A stretch of DNA of 64,000 nucleotides from Symbiodinium natans (GCA_905221605.1 CAJNDS010002424.1:7501-71500); one strand, 5' to 3'; positions 1 to 10,419 are shown, counted from the stretch's first letter. A program made the numbers and translations. The notes: generated by a model not told the origin, from the sequence alone.

Positions 1-119
1 CCTAAACCCTAAGCCCTGAGCCCTAAACCCAACCCTAAACCCTAAACCGCAAGCCCTAAGCCCTCAACCCTAAACCCTAAACCTCTCTATCATAATGAAT
101 TTAAACCCGAATTCAAAAG

Positions 120-1170
120 TGGGCAACGGTGATTTTCCTTTTCCCTGAGTTTTTTCAAGGTTTTGCAGAGTTTTTCAGTGTTTTTCAAGGTTTTTCAATG
201 TTTTTCAGGATATTTCAAGGTTTTTAGCTCAATTCTGATGAAGGGCCGCCCCCGCGACCTTTTCACAGCCTAGTTTTGGTCAAGAACGGGTCGTATTTTT
301 CAATTTTTAAGGCAAAATAGTCTTCGGAGACTCCCCCTTGCCTCAAACTCCGACCCCCCCTTGAGAGGGAAAGTTTGCTTCCAAAAACACCCCAAAATAG
401 GGGGTCCCAGTTAAAAATGCGATTTTTTAGTACTGAATTCGACGGTTCTGGGTGGGCTCTCGTTTTCTAGATTTTTGACCAAACCAAGCCTTCACCGGTT
501 TTAGAATTTCAAGTTTTTCGCTGTTTTTCAAGGTTTTTCAGAGTTTTTCAAAGCTGTTCAATGTTTTTCAGGATATTTCAAGGCTTTTAACCTTCAATTC
601 TGATCCCCTGCGACCTTTTCACAGCCTAGTTTTGGTCAAGGGGGGGTCGCAATTTTCAATTTTAAAGGCAAACTAGTCTTCGGAGACCCCCCTTGCCTCA
701 AACTCCGACCCCCCCCTTGAGAGTGAAAGTTTGCCTCCAAAAACACCCCAAATGAGGGGGAGCCCAGGATCGGCCCGGGTCCCAGTTAAAAATGCGATTC
801 TTTAGTACTGAAATCGACGGTTCTGGGTGGGCTCTCGTTTTCTGGATTGTTGACCAAACCGAGCCTTCACCGGCTTCAGAATATCAAGTTTTTCACGGTT
901 TTCAAGGTTTTTTTTCAGAGCTTTTCAGTGTTTTTCACGGTTTTTCAATGTTTTTCAGGATATTTCAGGGTTTTTGACCCTCAGTTCTGATGAAGGAGAG
1001 GGAAAGTTTGCTTCCAAAAACACCCCAAATGAGGGGGAGGGACCCCAGGATCGGCCCGGGTCCCAGTTAAAAATGCTATTTTTTAGTACTAAGATCGACG
1101 GTTCTGGGTGGGCTCTCGTTTTCTGGATTTTTGACCAAAACCGAGCCTTCACCAATAGGGGCTTCTAAAC
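120..1170. repeat. Dispersed repeat family with TTTTTCAAGG-rich leader, three tandem copies
   Basis: Three related units lie in tandem. Each has a stretch of TTTTTCAAGG/TTTTTCAGTG-like decamers, then a conserved segment containing AAAAATGCGATTTTTTAGTA and GGTTCTGGGTGGGCTCTCGT. The conserved segments sit near 396-500, 753-872 and 1030-1152. The same family returns near 46,660-47,010, 49,217-49,335 and 50,040-50,372, and a diverged form (GATTTCTTGGTAGTGAAATC) in the 51.7, 52.3 and 53.8 kb units. Short ORFs here follow the repeat rather than a gene. No transposase or reverse transcriptase is encoded, so the family is either non-autonomous or subtelomeric satellite. Confidence 0.75.
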
Positions 1171-1432
1171 CGTAGGGTTTAGAGCCCTAAGAGCATAAAG
1201 GGCCTATTGTGGGCCTTAGATTAGATTTCGGGTTTTGGGTCCGTTAAAAACCAAAATATTTTTCTAATGTTATGGGATCCAAAGGGTGGGTGGGTATATA
1301 TTCGATACCAGAGTAGCGAGCTTGACTAGTGAATGCTTGAACTGGAGATGCTGAACCCTAAACCCTAAACCCTAAACCCTAAACCCTAAACCCTAAACCC
1401 TAAACCCTAAACCCTAAACCCTAAACCCTAAC

Positions 1433-1525
1433 GGGGAAAGCGCCTCAGCAAGGGCTTGAATCTGCGCATCGGACAGTGGCCCATTGGGCCTTAGAGCGAG
1501 GAGGGGGGGGAGTTCCGTCCACAGC
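1433..1525 (-). CDS. Candidate internal exon, unknown protein
   Basis: This 93-bp unique island sits between a CCCTAAA array on the left and a TTTAGGG array on the right. On the minus strand it is preceded by CCCCAG and followed immediately by GTTAGGGTTTAGGG, so the neighbouring array would provide the 5' splice site. Read in phase it gives a protein-like frame ending in NGPLSDAQIQALAEALS. I do not recognise the family. An open frame of 30 codons is expected by chance in some frame of such a GC-rich segment, so the support is the coincidence of both boundaries with a plausible peptide. Confidence 0.3.
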
Positions 1526-1645
1526 CTGGGGTTTAGGGTTTAGGGTTTAGGGTTGAGGGTTGTTGAGGGTTGAGGGTTGAGGGTTGAGGGTTTAGGGTTC
1601 AGGGTTTAGGGTTTAGGGTTTAGGACTTCGCGTTTAAGGTTTAGG

Positions 1646-2287
1646 GGTGGCATTCACTTCTAAAACATTCGGGGTGGAAAGAAGCGTCTCCAAGTGCTGC
1701 CCCTAGAACTGTAAAGTTCCCCGCTTGTGCTTTCTGACTGACGCCCTTGGTGCGTGTACCTACACCTGACAGGATGCTTAGGAAATTGTGGCTTTGGCGG
1801 GCGAAAAAACCCTCGCCAGAATCTTTGCACCCGGTGTTTCCCAAGACCCAGGCAAGTCAACCATGCCGGGCAAATCGGGCAAATCCATAGCTGCAGCTAG
1901 CGAAGCCCAGCTGCGAAGCTACCAATTGCTTATGAAACCCCGAAAACATCTGGTTCCAAAATAAGGGCAATATAGGGATTGCTGTTCTTTTTTTTAAGAT
2001 TCTTTTGGGCTCTTAAGCAAATAGACGGAAGCTTGCGTTGCGACTGGAAGTCCATGCGGGCTACACTGCCAGCACTATAGTGCCAAGTTTGACGAACAAG
2101 CTTGATGAAGCTCCCAACAGTGGTTGCTTGCAAAGTCCAGCTGTCACAAAGTTGTTGCGGAAGTTGGGTTGCAATTGACCTTTATCTGACCTCTCGCCCC
2201 AGCTTCAGTGCAAACCATGCGTCCTGACTGCAAAGCCCATCTGCAAGACATATACTCCGTCGATCAATTAAAAAAACACCTGCATGT
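1646..2287. other. Unique segment, no gene recognised
   Basis: About 640 bp of non-repetitive sequence lie between two telomeric arrays. Several overlapping short minus-strand ORFs of 60-67 codons exist, but none has a recognisable domain, a convincing start context or a unique best frame. I see no RNA gene. Confidence 0.5.
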
Positions 2288-2353
2288 ACCCTAACCCTAA
2301 ACCATAAACCCTAAACCCTAAACCCTAAACCCTAAACCCTAAACCCTAAACCG

Positions 2354-3349
2354 GACGCTCAAACAAGATGCTTTTGGACTCGTCTATCTGAAGTGTTTGA
2401 GACTTGAGCCAGTGCGGGGGGGGGGGGGGGGGGGGGGAACGTTCAATAAATTCATGACTTTACTTATGCACTGATACCGGAAAACCCAACTCGCTAACTT
2501 ACAAATGGGACTCCACGCCTGCTTCTGACACTACTATTCTTAGGCCTAACACTACACTCCATGAATGTAATCACATCTGCTGAAGCAGGAAAGGATGTCG
2601 AAATGCAGCTGCAATACTTGTCACGACTCTTTATATCAAGAATGCCTAAAAAACACCGGCAACTTGATAGCATGGTATCATCTAGCATTGTATCATCTCT
2701 TACTCAAAAAAAACAGAAGAGAAATCCTGCTTTTCTCTTGATCGGAAAATCGAGAAGTCGTCCCATGTCTTAGTAGGAAATAAGCATTCTCAGTTACTTC
2801 GTTTTTGGGAGTTTTGGTGCCTGACAGAGTTCCAACATGCACCGGATAATCAGGATAATTATTGGGACATCCATTTTCCCAGTCAAGAGGCCCGCATTGC
2901 GGTAGGTGTGTGTTTTCAAGCACAGACACGAGTTCCAAACCAAACATTGAGGCAAGTAATCAAAACTTCTGGCGTAGGAACTAGGTTTAAGTAGAAGCAT
3001 GAATATATAGTCTCTGTAGGCTGCGGTCGCATCTCATTTTCTGTTGAACGGCGAGCCGTGCATTTAGATTTTGGCATCTTTTTGGCTGGTCATCCGCGAA
3101 TCTGCCCTGCGTTGCCCCGAATGGATTTGGGGTTTGGGGAGGGGCCTGAATACACAGAATTTATAAAGAGACCCTGAGGGAATACCATTATTCGTGGTAC
3201 TTACTCCGACCACTATATTAGTCTAGGGTTCTGGGGAGGATGACAGTGCAGCTGAACCTGGGGTTCAGCAGGACAAACTCCAGCCAACGAAGCCGTCACA
3301 TTCTCGCAACAAGTGGCTGCAGACTCCCACAATTCGAACCTCCATGCCC
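2354..3349. other. Unique segment with a 22-G run, no gene recognised
   Basis: About 1 kb of moderately AT-rich sequence carries an uninterrupted G run near 2416-2437. Short ORFs on both strands between 2494 and 3000 overlap each other in different frames and carry no recognisable motifs. I see no splice-consistent gene model. Confidence 0.5.
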
Positions 3350-3495
3350 TAAACCCGAAACCCTAAACCCTGAACCCTAAACCCTGAACCCTAAGCCCTA
3401 AACCCTAAATCCTAAACCCTAAACCCCTCTAATCTGAATGCCTCTGACGATGCGGTAGCTTTCATGGCGTGGGACCTGTAGCCACGTTGAGACAG

Positions 3496-3556
3496 GCTTC
3501 GCGACCCTTCTTGGATCAAACGGGGCACGGAACGCTGGAGAACTACCTGACTGCTG
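3496..3556 (+). CDS. Candidate internal exon, unknown protein
   Basis: The island begins after GAGACAG and ends before GTATGA, a good 5' splice site. The frame between reads ASRPFLDQTGHGTLENYLTA. It is followed by a TTTAGGG array from about 3585. The family is not recognised. It may belong with the neighbouring islands at 3643-3747 and 3879-3975, which are on the same strand. Confidence 0.3.
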
Positions 3557-3642
3557 GTATGACCAATGTGCTCCCAAGATTCCTAGGGTTTAGGGTTTAG
3601 GATTTGCGGTTTAGGGTTTAGAATTTAGAATGGGCCGGTGAG

Positions 3643-3747
3643 AGTCGCTACATCTGAAGCAGCCCCACACATGCGAGGTGACATGATCCGAGTGGCGATT
3701 GTTATGAATGGCAGGTTCGCTGAACTATGGGGCACTCATTGCTTCCT
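3643..3747 (+). CDS. Candidate internal exon, unknown protein
   Basis: An open frame runs between GGTGAG and GTAGCT and includes SEAAPHMRGDMIRVAIVMNG. The downstream intron would start GTAGCTATTGTAGGTTTAGG and end in a CCCTAAA array finishing CCCTACAG, so it would have telomeric repeats near both ends in opposite orientation and could fold. An alternative donor lies at 3713 (GGCAG before GTTCGC). Confidence 0.3.
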
Positions 3748-3878
3748 GTAGCTATTGTAGGTTTAGGGTTTATGGCTCAGGGTAGCCCAGCTAAAGGGCC
3801 CGGAATGTGGATAACCCTAAACCCTAAACCCCAAACCCTAAACCCTAAACCCCAAACCCTAAACCCTAAACCCTACAG

Positions 3879-3975
3879 AACAGGCAGATGCCTCCACTTG
3901 AGAGACTCCCAAGCTCGAAAGATGCCAAGGCCCAGGAGCGGCCTCAGGAAGGGCCCATCTCCTGCAGAAAGAAAG
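3879..3975 (+). CDS. Candidate internal exon, unknown protein
   Basis: The island starts directly after a CCCTAAA array that ends CCCTACAG and stops at AAAG before GTGTAG, which leads into a long TTTAGGG array. The frame starts NRQMPPLERLPSSKDAKAQE and continues in a charged, proline-containing stretch. Both boundaries fit splicing better than in most islands. No domain is recognised. Confidence 0.35.
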
Positions 3976-4282
3976 GTGTAGTGTTGAGGGTTTAGGGTTT
4001 AGGGTTTAGGGTTTAGGGTTTAGGGTTTAGGGTTTAGGGTTTAGGGTTTAGGGTTTTAGGTCTTTAGGAGTTTAGGGTTTTAGGGTTTTAGGGCTTGAGG
4101 TTTAGGGTTTTAGGGTGATCGGGTGGGTTGAGCAGTTCGCCCGAAAATTTCTGAACCCAGTCCTTGTCCGATTTCGGCTTGGGTCTCGATATCTGAGTTT
4201 TAGGAAAATCTTTAAACGGGAAATGCATAAAGTCAAACGAAACAATGACAAAACAGCACTACAAGAAAATACAGCACACTTT

Positions 4283-4385
4283 GCTGTGCGCATGTCTGCA
4301 TGTACCCGCGTGTGCGCATGCGTGCGCAGGTGTGCGTGTGCGTGTGTTCGCGTGGGTGCGCGCGCGTGCTTGCGGCGCGTCTTGT
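4283..4385. repeat. Alternating purine-pyrimidine (GT/GC) tract
   Basis: The sequence is dominated by GTGTGCGCGTG-like alternation over roughly 100 bp, the composition expected of Z-DNA-prone DNA. Cysteine- and arginine-rich ORFs on both strands here are artefacts of the dinucleotide pattern. Confidence 0.6.
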
Positions 4386-4769
4386 TCTGTGTTGTCTACG
4401 TCTAATGCTTGCAGCACGTGTGCGCAGGCAATTCTGCATGTTGTGCTCAAAACATACATCCTGCCACTCAAGATGTCTAAGCTTTAACAGTTCAGGGTGT
4501 AACTAGGGTTTAGGGTTTAGGGTTTAGGGTTTAGGGTTTAGGGCTTGTCGATTTAACATGCGTAGTGTATGGAAAGAGAGACGGACGTCCGAAACCTTCA
4601 GCGCAAAAGAGTTCCGTCATGTACATGGAGCTCTACTTTCTCCCACCCCAGGATGCCACCCAAAGCATCTGTAGGACGCTTAAGTTCTTAAGCGTCGCTA
4701 ATATTGATAATAGTGTCTGGTAAAGAGATTACAGAAAATGTGAGAAACAAAAGACCATGCACTTACACA

Positions 4770-4807
4770 GTAAATGGCTGTAATTATGTTCCATAATTAC
4801 CATTTAC
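4770..4807. repeat. Imperfect hairpin, left copy
   Basis: GTAAATGG and GTAATTATG pair with CATAATTAC and CATTTAC further right to form a 38-nt stem-loop with a small bulge. A near-identical copy lies at 6298-6335. Conserved sequence extends outside the hairpin (a GCACTTAC-like left flank and CTAGGTAAGACT on the right). Confidence 0.65.
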
Positions 4808-4935
4808 TTCTAGGTAAGACTAGAAAGTCGGCTTGCTAAGGCCTTTGGGTGGCTTAGGGGGGCTTACCCCCTCCTGTGGGGTACTCCACACAGAAAAACG
4901 CCTTGTTTTGGAGTAATTTTTGGCTCCAAGCACGA

Positions 4936-6200
4936 TTTAGAAAGGCCAGACAAAGAAAAACGCACTTAAAGAGACCACACACAAAGAAACGCACTGTTTT
5001 GGAGTAATTTTTGGCCCCAAGTACGATTTAGCAAGGCCAGACAAAGAAAAACGTGTTGTTCCCGAGTAATTTTTGGCTCCAGGCATTTGGCTGGCCACGA
5101 GCGCTCGAGGGTCCATTTTTTGATCCGGGTTTGACTGGGGCTTAGGGTGGCTTCAGAGAAGCCATTTAGCAAGGCCAGACAAGGAAAAACGCGCTGTTCC
5201 CGAGTAATTTTTGGCTCCAGGCATTTGGCTGGCCACGAGCACTCGAGGGTCCATTTTTTGATCCGGGTTTGACTGGGCTTCATTTTTGTCTTCAACCACG
5301 ATTTAGCAAGGCCAGACAAAGAAAAACGCGCTGTTCCCGAGTAATTTTTGGCTCCAAGGCCTTTGGCTGGCCACGAGCACTCGAGGGTCCATTTTTTGAT
5401 CCGGGTTTGACTGGGGCTTAGGGTGGCTTACCCTCTCCTGGGCTACCCCCACAAGAAGGCCAGAATTTTAGAAAATGAGGGGGTAATTTCCGCTATATAA
5501 AATCTATTTAAAATTAATTGGGAATCGAGCCATTTTTCCCGAATCCTGGGGTACCCCCCACGGAGCCTCCCTGGGACCTTCAAAAAAGCTTTCAGCCTCC
5601 TTCAGACCTTCGAAAGAGCTTCAGAGAGGCCACGCAAAGAGAAACGCACTGTTTTGGAGTAATTTTTGGCTTCATTTTTGGCTTCCACCACGATTTAGCA
5701 AGGCCAGACAAAGAAAAACGCGCTGTTCCCGAGTAATTTTTGGCTCCAAGGCCTTTGGCTGGCCACGAGCACTCGAGGGTCTATTTTCTGATCCGGGTTT
5801 GACAAGGCAGAGGGGAGCTTCTCCTGGGCTACTGACAAGAAGGCCAGAGTTTTAGAAAATCAGGGGGTAATTTCCGCTATTTAAAATCTATTTAAAATTA
5901 ACTAGGAATCGAGCCATTTTTCCCGAATCCTGGGGTACCCCTCACGGAGCCTCCTTGGGATCTCGAAAAAGCTTTCAGCTTCCTTCAGACCTTCGAAAGA
6001 GCTTTTCAGACCTTCGAAAGAGCTTCAGACAAGCCACACAAAGAGAAACGCACTGTTTTGGAGTAATTTTTGGCTTCCACCACGCACGGTTTAGCAAGGC
6101 CAGACAAAGAAAAACGCGCTGTTCCCGAGTATTTTTTGGCTCCAAGGCCTTTGGCTGGCCACGAGCACTCGAGGGTCCATTTTCTGATCCGGGTTTGATG
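4936..6200. repeat. Cluster of ~130-bp degenerate repeats
   Basis: Units containing AGGCCAGACAAAGAAAAACG, then AGTAATTTTTGGCTCC, GGCTGGCCACGAGC and TTTGATCCGGGTTTGA recur near 4940, 5035, 5170, 5305, 5700 and 6095. A longer block (about 5440-5800) is repeated near 5820-6200. Peptides such as SGLAKSW/KMDPRVLVA in several frames come from the repeat. No enzyme is encoded. Confidence 0.75.
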
Positions 6201-6297
6201 ACCTGGGTTTAGGGCTAACAATAATACTTGTATTAATACTGACAGTACTGTCTATAGAAATATTAAAGAATATTTGTATACAGACATGCACTTACCT

Positions 6298-6335
6298 GTA
6301 AATGGCTGTAATTATATTCTATAATTACCATTTAC
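6298..6335. repeat. Imperfect hairpin, right copy
   Basis: Second copy of the 38-nt stem-loop seen at 4770-4807, with a few substitutions (ATTATATTCTATAAT in the middle). The two copies are in the same orientation and bracket the repeat cluster. Confidence 0.65.
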
Positions 6336-7362
6336 CTCTAGGTAAGACTTAGAAGGTCATTTGTTTACATTCCCGTCAAGGTGTGGTACGCTCCTGTACG
6401 TAAGAAGGCTTAAGCTGAGCACTCAGGCTTAAGCTTAAGAGTTTAGGGTTTAGGGTTTAGGGTTTAGGGTTTAGGGTTTAGAGGCTTTAGGAGCAACAGC
6501 TCAGGAAGGGTTGGCATGTCCGGCCCCATGGCCATTCAGATGCTTTTCATGTTCGGGGGCACAGGTTCCCTCTGCAGATATTTGCACCTTCGCCCTAGCA
6601 GGAATCGAAAACAAGAAAGGGTTTAGGGTTTGTTTAGGGTTTAGGGTTTAGGGTTTAGGGTTTAGGGTTTAGGGTTTAGGGCTAGGATGAAGGGGACACT
6701 CTCCAGACAAGACTGAGCCACAGATCTCAGCCAGGTGCGATTCCGACTCCAAAGGCGAAATTGAGGGTTTAGGCTTCAGGGTGTCACAGGAGCTTTCAAT
6801 AAGCATGTGCTCCCATGAAACCCTGAACCCGAAACCCTAAACCCTAAATCCTAAACCCTGAACCCTAAACCCTAAATCCTAAACCCTAAGTCCTAAACCC
6901 TAAATCCTAAACCCTAAACCCGAAACCTGATACTTCCAGGGAGCGGAGAATTAGTTAGCTCACAGGAGCCCTGAAGTAAGCTTCCGACTGCTGCTTAAGA
7001 ACCCACCCAAAAACCAGCAGATCATAATCATAGGATGGCCCCTAAAACCCCCTGAAAAACATTCCTGAATATGGCCCTCTTAAACCCAATAAGGGAAAAT
7101 ATAAAATGTCCCAAGGGCGTACCTAGAATCTCTATAGTGCCCCTTTAAGGAGGAATATTCTTATCTGTTTTTGGGAGGGGGGCGGGGGGGTCCTAAGACA
7201 CTTGTAGGCTGCTCTATAGTGAAGCAACCACACGATCGCCCTAAAGACTCTCAATCCGAAACCTCTTAACCCTAAACCCGAAACCCTAAACCTCCTAGCT
7301 CTAAACCTCCTAGCCCTAAACCCTACACCCTAAACCCCAAACTCTTGACTCCTTTGAGCCAG

Positions 7363-7433
7363 CCTGGTACTGCGACCCACTCCCAAAGAAGAAGGAAGTT
7401 GAAGCAGCAACGGCCTGGCTCAAGGGGTGTTCG
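7363..7433 (+). CDS. Candidate internal exon, unknown protein
   Basis: The island lies after a CCCTAAACCCC stretch. It starts at GCCAG and ends TTCG before GTGTAGGG. The frame reads through YCDPLPKKKEVEAATAWLKG, which is charged and helix-like. Another acceptor four bases upstream (TTTGAG) would also work. The family is not recognised. Confidence 0.3.
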
Positions 7434-7853
7434 GTGTAGGGTTGTTTAGTTTGGGAAGGGGGCTGGAAAAGACACAGGTCCCAGTCGTAAAGGGGCTCCT
7501 ACTTGTGGGAAGGGGGGGGGGGGAGGTTTATGGTGGAGGCATACCGCCTAGCCCTAAACCCTAAACCCTAAACCCTAAACCCTAAACCCTAAACCCTAAA
7601 CCCTAAACCCTAAACCCAAAACCCTAAACCCTAACCCCCAAACCCTAAACCCTAAACCCTAAACCCCAAACCCCAAACCCAAAGACCTAAACCCCTGAAG
7701 CATTAGAGGGGACTCAAGGGGCCGTTGTCGGGTTATAGGGCCGGTGGGGGGCTGCCGCCGGGGCTTGAGGATCCCAGAATTTAGGGTCATTCGGGTTTAG
7801 GGGTTACTCAGGGATTAGATGGTTTAGGGTTTAGGGTTTAGGGTTTAGGGTAC

Positions 7854-7955
7854 TGAGGTTGTAGCGTTGAGAACCGGTGGCCTAGTTGCTCTGAGTCTCC
7901 GGCTGACGCGAAGAGCGGATTTGGACAGTAGTACCCGCCGAAGTCATCTGCCTGA
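7854..7955 (-). CDS. Candidate internal exon, unknown protein
   Basis: On the minus strand the island follows a CCCTAAA array and GGGAGCAG, and ends CCTCA before GTACCCTAAACCC. The frame includes DDFGGYYCPNPLFASAGDSE. Here the downstream array is in the CCCTAAA orientation, unlike most other candidate donors. Confidence 0.28.
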
Positions 7956-8268
7956 CTGCTCCCAGATGCAGGCTTTAGGGTTTAGGGTTTAGGGTTTAGG
8001 GTTTAGGGTTTAGGGTTTAGGGTTTAGGGTTTAGGGTTTAGGGTTTAGGGTTTAGGGTTTACAAACCTAAGCCCTAAGCCCAGACAGGATTTTGTTGATC
8101 ATTGGCTACATTTCTAAATCTGCGATAGAGGCCCAAAACCACAAACCCCACAAACCCCCAACACCAGAAGAAGATGGAACTTGGGAAGAAAGCAGAGGTT
8201 CCCTATACCCTATACCCTATACCCGAAACCCTAAACCCTAAACCCTAAACCCTAAACCCTAAACCCTA

Positions 8269-8322
8269 AGCCCTAAGCCCTAAGCCCTAAGCCCTAAGCC
8301 CTAAGCCCTAAGCCCTAAGCCC
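8269..8322. repeat. Homogeneous CCCTAAG variant array
   Basis: Eight consecutive units carry the same A-to-G change (CCCTAAG), flanked on both sides by normal CCCTAAA units. Confidence 0.85.
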
Positions 8323-8344
8323 TAAACCCTAAACCCTAAACCGC

Positions 8345-8450
8345 GTTCATGGGTACTTACAATTAGGGTTACAAGTCCCCTAAACCAGGTTATGAACATA
8401 GTTACCCTATGTGCAACCCTACTTATTATAAGTACCCATGAACCTCCAAG
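8345..8450. mobile_element. Small inverted-repeat element, family A, left end shortened
   Basis: The ends GTTCATGGGTACTTA and TAAGTACCCATGAAC are inverted repeats; the right end continues into CTCCAAG. The interior has no ORF. Related copies lie at 9723-9835, 23359-23502 and 58194-58478. This is a MITE-like structure. No transposase is present in the window. Confidence 0.6.
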
Positions 8451-8506
8451 GAGGGTTCAGGCTTAAGGGGTTTAGGATAGCCTAAACCCTAAACCCTAAA
8501 CCATAG

Positions 8507-8589
8507 GACCAGCTACGCATTGGAGCATGTGGAGTCTGCTTTGAAGTTCAACGTTTCGGGCTCAGGACGCTCTTTGCCACGCTTCTTCC
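8507..8589 (+). CDS. Candidate exon, unknown protein
   Basis: The island starts after a CCCTAAA array ending ACCATAG. The frame includes SYALEHVESALKFNVSGSGR and runs open to a TAG at 8598-8600, so this could be a terminal exon. If internal, a GTACTA donor at 8590 would close it at 8589. Confidence 0.3.
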
Positions 8590-9722
8590 GTACTACTTAG
8601 CGGCTGGTTCTTAACTTCTTTGACCGAACTTGGGGAACCCTATAGCTAAGCGAGTTCCCAGGGGAGAAGTTCCACACGCCCTGAACCCTAAAACCGAAAC
8701 CTAAACCCTAAACCCTCGAAATGGCTTCTTCCCAAGTCCCACAAAAACACGTGTTCAATTTACTTCAACCTCCATACTTGCCAACACACTCTATGAAAAG
8801 TTGGTTCGGCACCACAAAGCCCCATCTCCCAAAAATGTCTCCAGAAAAGAGTTTACGTAGATCAACCATTTCTTCGAGGGCAGCAACAAACCAACGAAAC
8901 AACTCGTCAAAACCCGGTCAAAACCCCGGACACACACCCTGTTTCTATCAAGCAGCTTTTGTATTGGCACCTCACATCAACCCACTATAGTCTGTGTGTG
9001 CCTCTGTGGGTATGGGTATGTGTGTGTGTGTGTTCTCTGCCTATCTACATGCACATATGTCTGCATATCTATATTACACACATCTATATCTAGACCCGGG
9101 AGTAACCTAGGAATAACAAGGGCACCCTTTTGGGTTTTAAGGGGATTAGAAGGGAACCCCAACCCTAAAAAAGGAAAAGCAGGGCCTAGGCCCGGTCCTA
9201 GATATCCAGATGTGTGTCAGGAACTTGAGAACCGAATTCCCTGCCGCGCTGCGGCAAGAGCCGGATTTCTTGCGAACCCGTTGTGACCTGGCGAAGAACT
9301 TGGCCACAACATTCGACAAACCTCAACCCTAAAGCCTAAAGCATACAAAGCCCCCGATAACCCTAAACCCTAAGCCCTAAGCCCTAAACCCCCGAATATT
9401 GGCATCAAAGGCTGGCAGGACCTAGCTTTCGGGTTGCCCCAAAAACACCTAAACCCAAAACACTTCTAGCGGATGTGGCAAAGTTACTGGTCCGGCTACA
9501 AGATACAACCATGAAACCGAATTGCGTCGAATCGCCCACACAGCTTTTGCCGACCAAGGACACCGGCAACCAGAATCCAAATCCCTACCGTCCAAGAGCT
9601 TCACCATGACCCTGACGCGAAACCTCAAACATCTCTTGGAACCCTGGATTCCTCACCCATTGAAACCCCCTAAGAGCCCACCACCTTGTGTCACAAACCT
9701 CAAAAACCCCTGAGCTCTGCCC

Positions 9723-9835
9723 TACTTGGAGGTTCATGGCACGCATTAACAAACTATAACTGTACTTATAGCCCACTTACAAGCCCCTTAAGTGCCGTAA
9801 TATGGTTCCAAAAAAGTACCATGAACCTCCAAGTA
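9723..9835. mobile_element. Small inverted-repeat element, family A, complete copy
   Basis: The 113-bp element has 20-bp terminal inverted repeats, TACTTGGAGGTTCATGG at the left and CCATGAACCTCCAAGTA at the right, with one internal mismatch pair. The outermost TA at both ends fits a TA target as used by Tc1/mariner-type MITEs. It contains no coding sequence. Confidence 0.7.
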
Positions 9836-9837
9836 CA

Positions 9838-9955
9838 GGGTTTAGGGTTTAGGGTTTAGGGTTTAGGGTTTAGGGTTTAGGGTTTAGGGTTTAGGGTTTA
9901 GGGTTTAGGGTTTAGGGTTTAGGGGTTAGGGTTTGGGGTTTAGGGTTTAGGGTTA
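9838..9955 (+). repeat. TTTAGGG array
   Basis: About 16 heptamers, mostly perfect, start directly at the right end of the family A element. A few GGGGTTAGGG and GGGGTTT variants appear at the right end. Confidence 0.9.
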
Positions 9956-10068
9956 GGGCTCGACTCCTACTCGACTCCAAAGCATCCGCCGCAGGCACGG
10001 CTTCGCAGCTCGGTCAGGGAAGACTTCTGCAAGCCACGATTCCAACCTGGATGGCGCTGGCGAGGGTT

Positions 10069-10073
10069 TAGGG
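10069..10073. repeat. Left target-site duplication (TAGGG)
   Basis: TAGGG precedes the 5' LTR and the same five bases follow the 3' LTR. Five bp is the usual duplication length for Ty1/copia integrases. The match is less decisive than usual, because any insertion into a TTTAGGG array leaves repeat sequence on both sides. Confidence 0.7.
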
Positions 10074-10352
10074 TGCGGAGCTGCAATTGGTATTGTAGAA
10101 AGGAGTTAGTGTTGGAAGTTGAAAGGGTTAATGAACCCGTAAACTATGTTTGGCTCAAGGATGGCCAGCCCGTCCAAAGAAAAAAGTCCGTGTTTGGGAG
10201 TGAGGGTTGGGTTAGTGCCCCTCTACTTGTGTAAGGGTGCCCCTTCCTTGTTGCTCTTATCCGTGTTCTTGGTTGTTTCTTGGTTCGATCTGGGAAATAT
10301 AAGTTCAGGGCGATTAGGGGAGTTGATTTCCTTCCTTGGTTGTCCCCCCGTA
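10074..10352 (+). repeat. 5' LTR
   Basis: A 279-bp repeat matches 18628-18906 at a constant offset of 8,554 bases. It starts TGCGGAGC and ends CCCCCCGTA. It contains the spliced-leader-like stretch at 10137-10159 and an AAATATAAG stretch near 10285. The U3/R/U5 boundaries cannot be set from sequence alone. Confidence 0.9.
10137..10159 (+). promoter_or_regulatory. Spliced-leader-like sequence in the 5' LTR
   Basis: CCGTA, a 7-base spacer and TTTGGCTCAAG reproduce both ends of the dinoflagellate spliced leader (CCGTAGCCAT then TTTGGCTCAAG), with two extra bases and changes in the middle. It is followed at once by GATGG. The same stretch is in the 3' LTR at 18691-18713. An 11-base exact match is uncommon by chance in a window this size but not impossible. 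Confidence 0.4.
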
Positions 10353-10364
10353 GGTTATGAGCCC
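10353..10364 (+). other. Primer-binding site, half-tRNA initiator Met type
   Basis: GGTTATGAGCCC abuts the 5' LTR. Its complement, GGGCTCATAACC, is the anticodon stem-loop of eukaryotic initiator tRNA-Met (CAT anticodon). Drosophila copia has GGTTATGGGCCC at the same position and is primed by a 5' half of that tRNA. The match is 12 bases; the next bases (AAATTA) do not continue it. Confidence 0.75.
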
Positions 10365-10419
10365 AAATTAGGTTCCCTGCGGTTAAGTGTTCTTTCAAGG
10401 TTTTTGGGATCAAGAAGCA

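Noticed and set aside
7411-7428. TGGCTCAAGG near 7,417 as a relict spliced leader
   Set aside because: Only nine bases match the leader's 3' end and the upstream bases do not fit; it also lies inside a better-supported island frame.
8996-9286. 96-codon plus-strand ORF starting in a GT microsatellite
   Set aside because: Its N-terminal half is microsatellite; the segment from about 9,215 is open in all three minus-strand frames, so no frame can be preferred.
10353-10364. tRNA gene at the anticodon-like sequence
   Set aside because: Only the anticodon-arm complement is present; no acceptor stem, D or T arm surrounds it.
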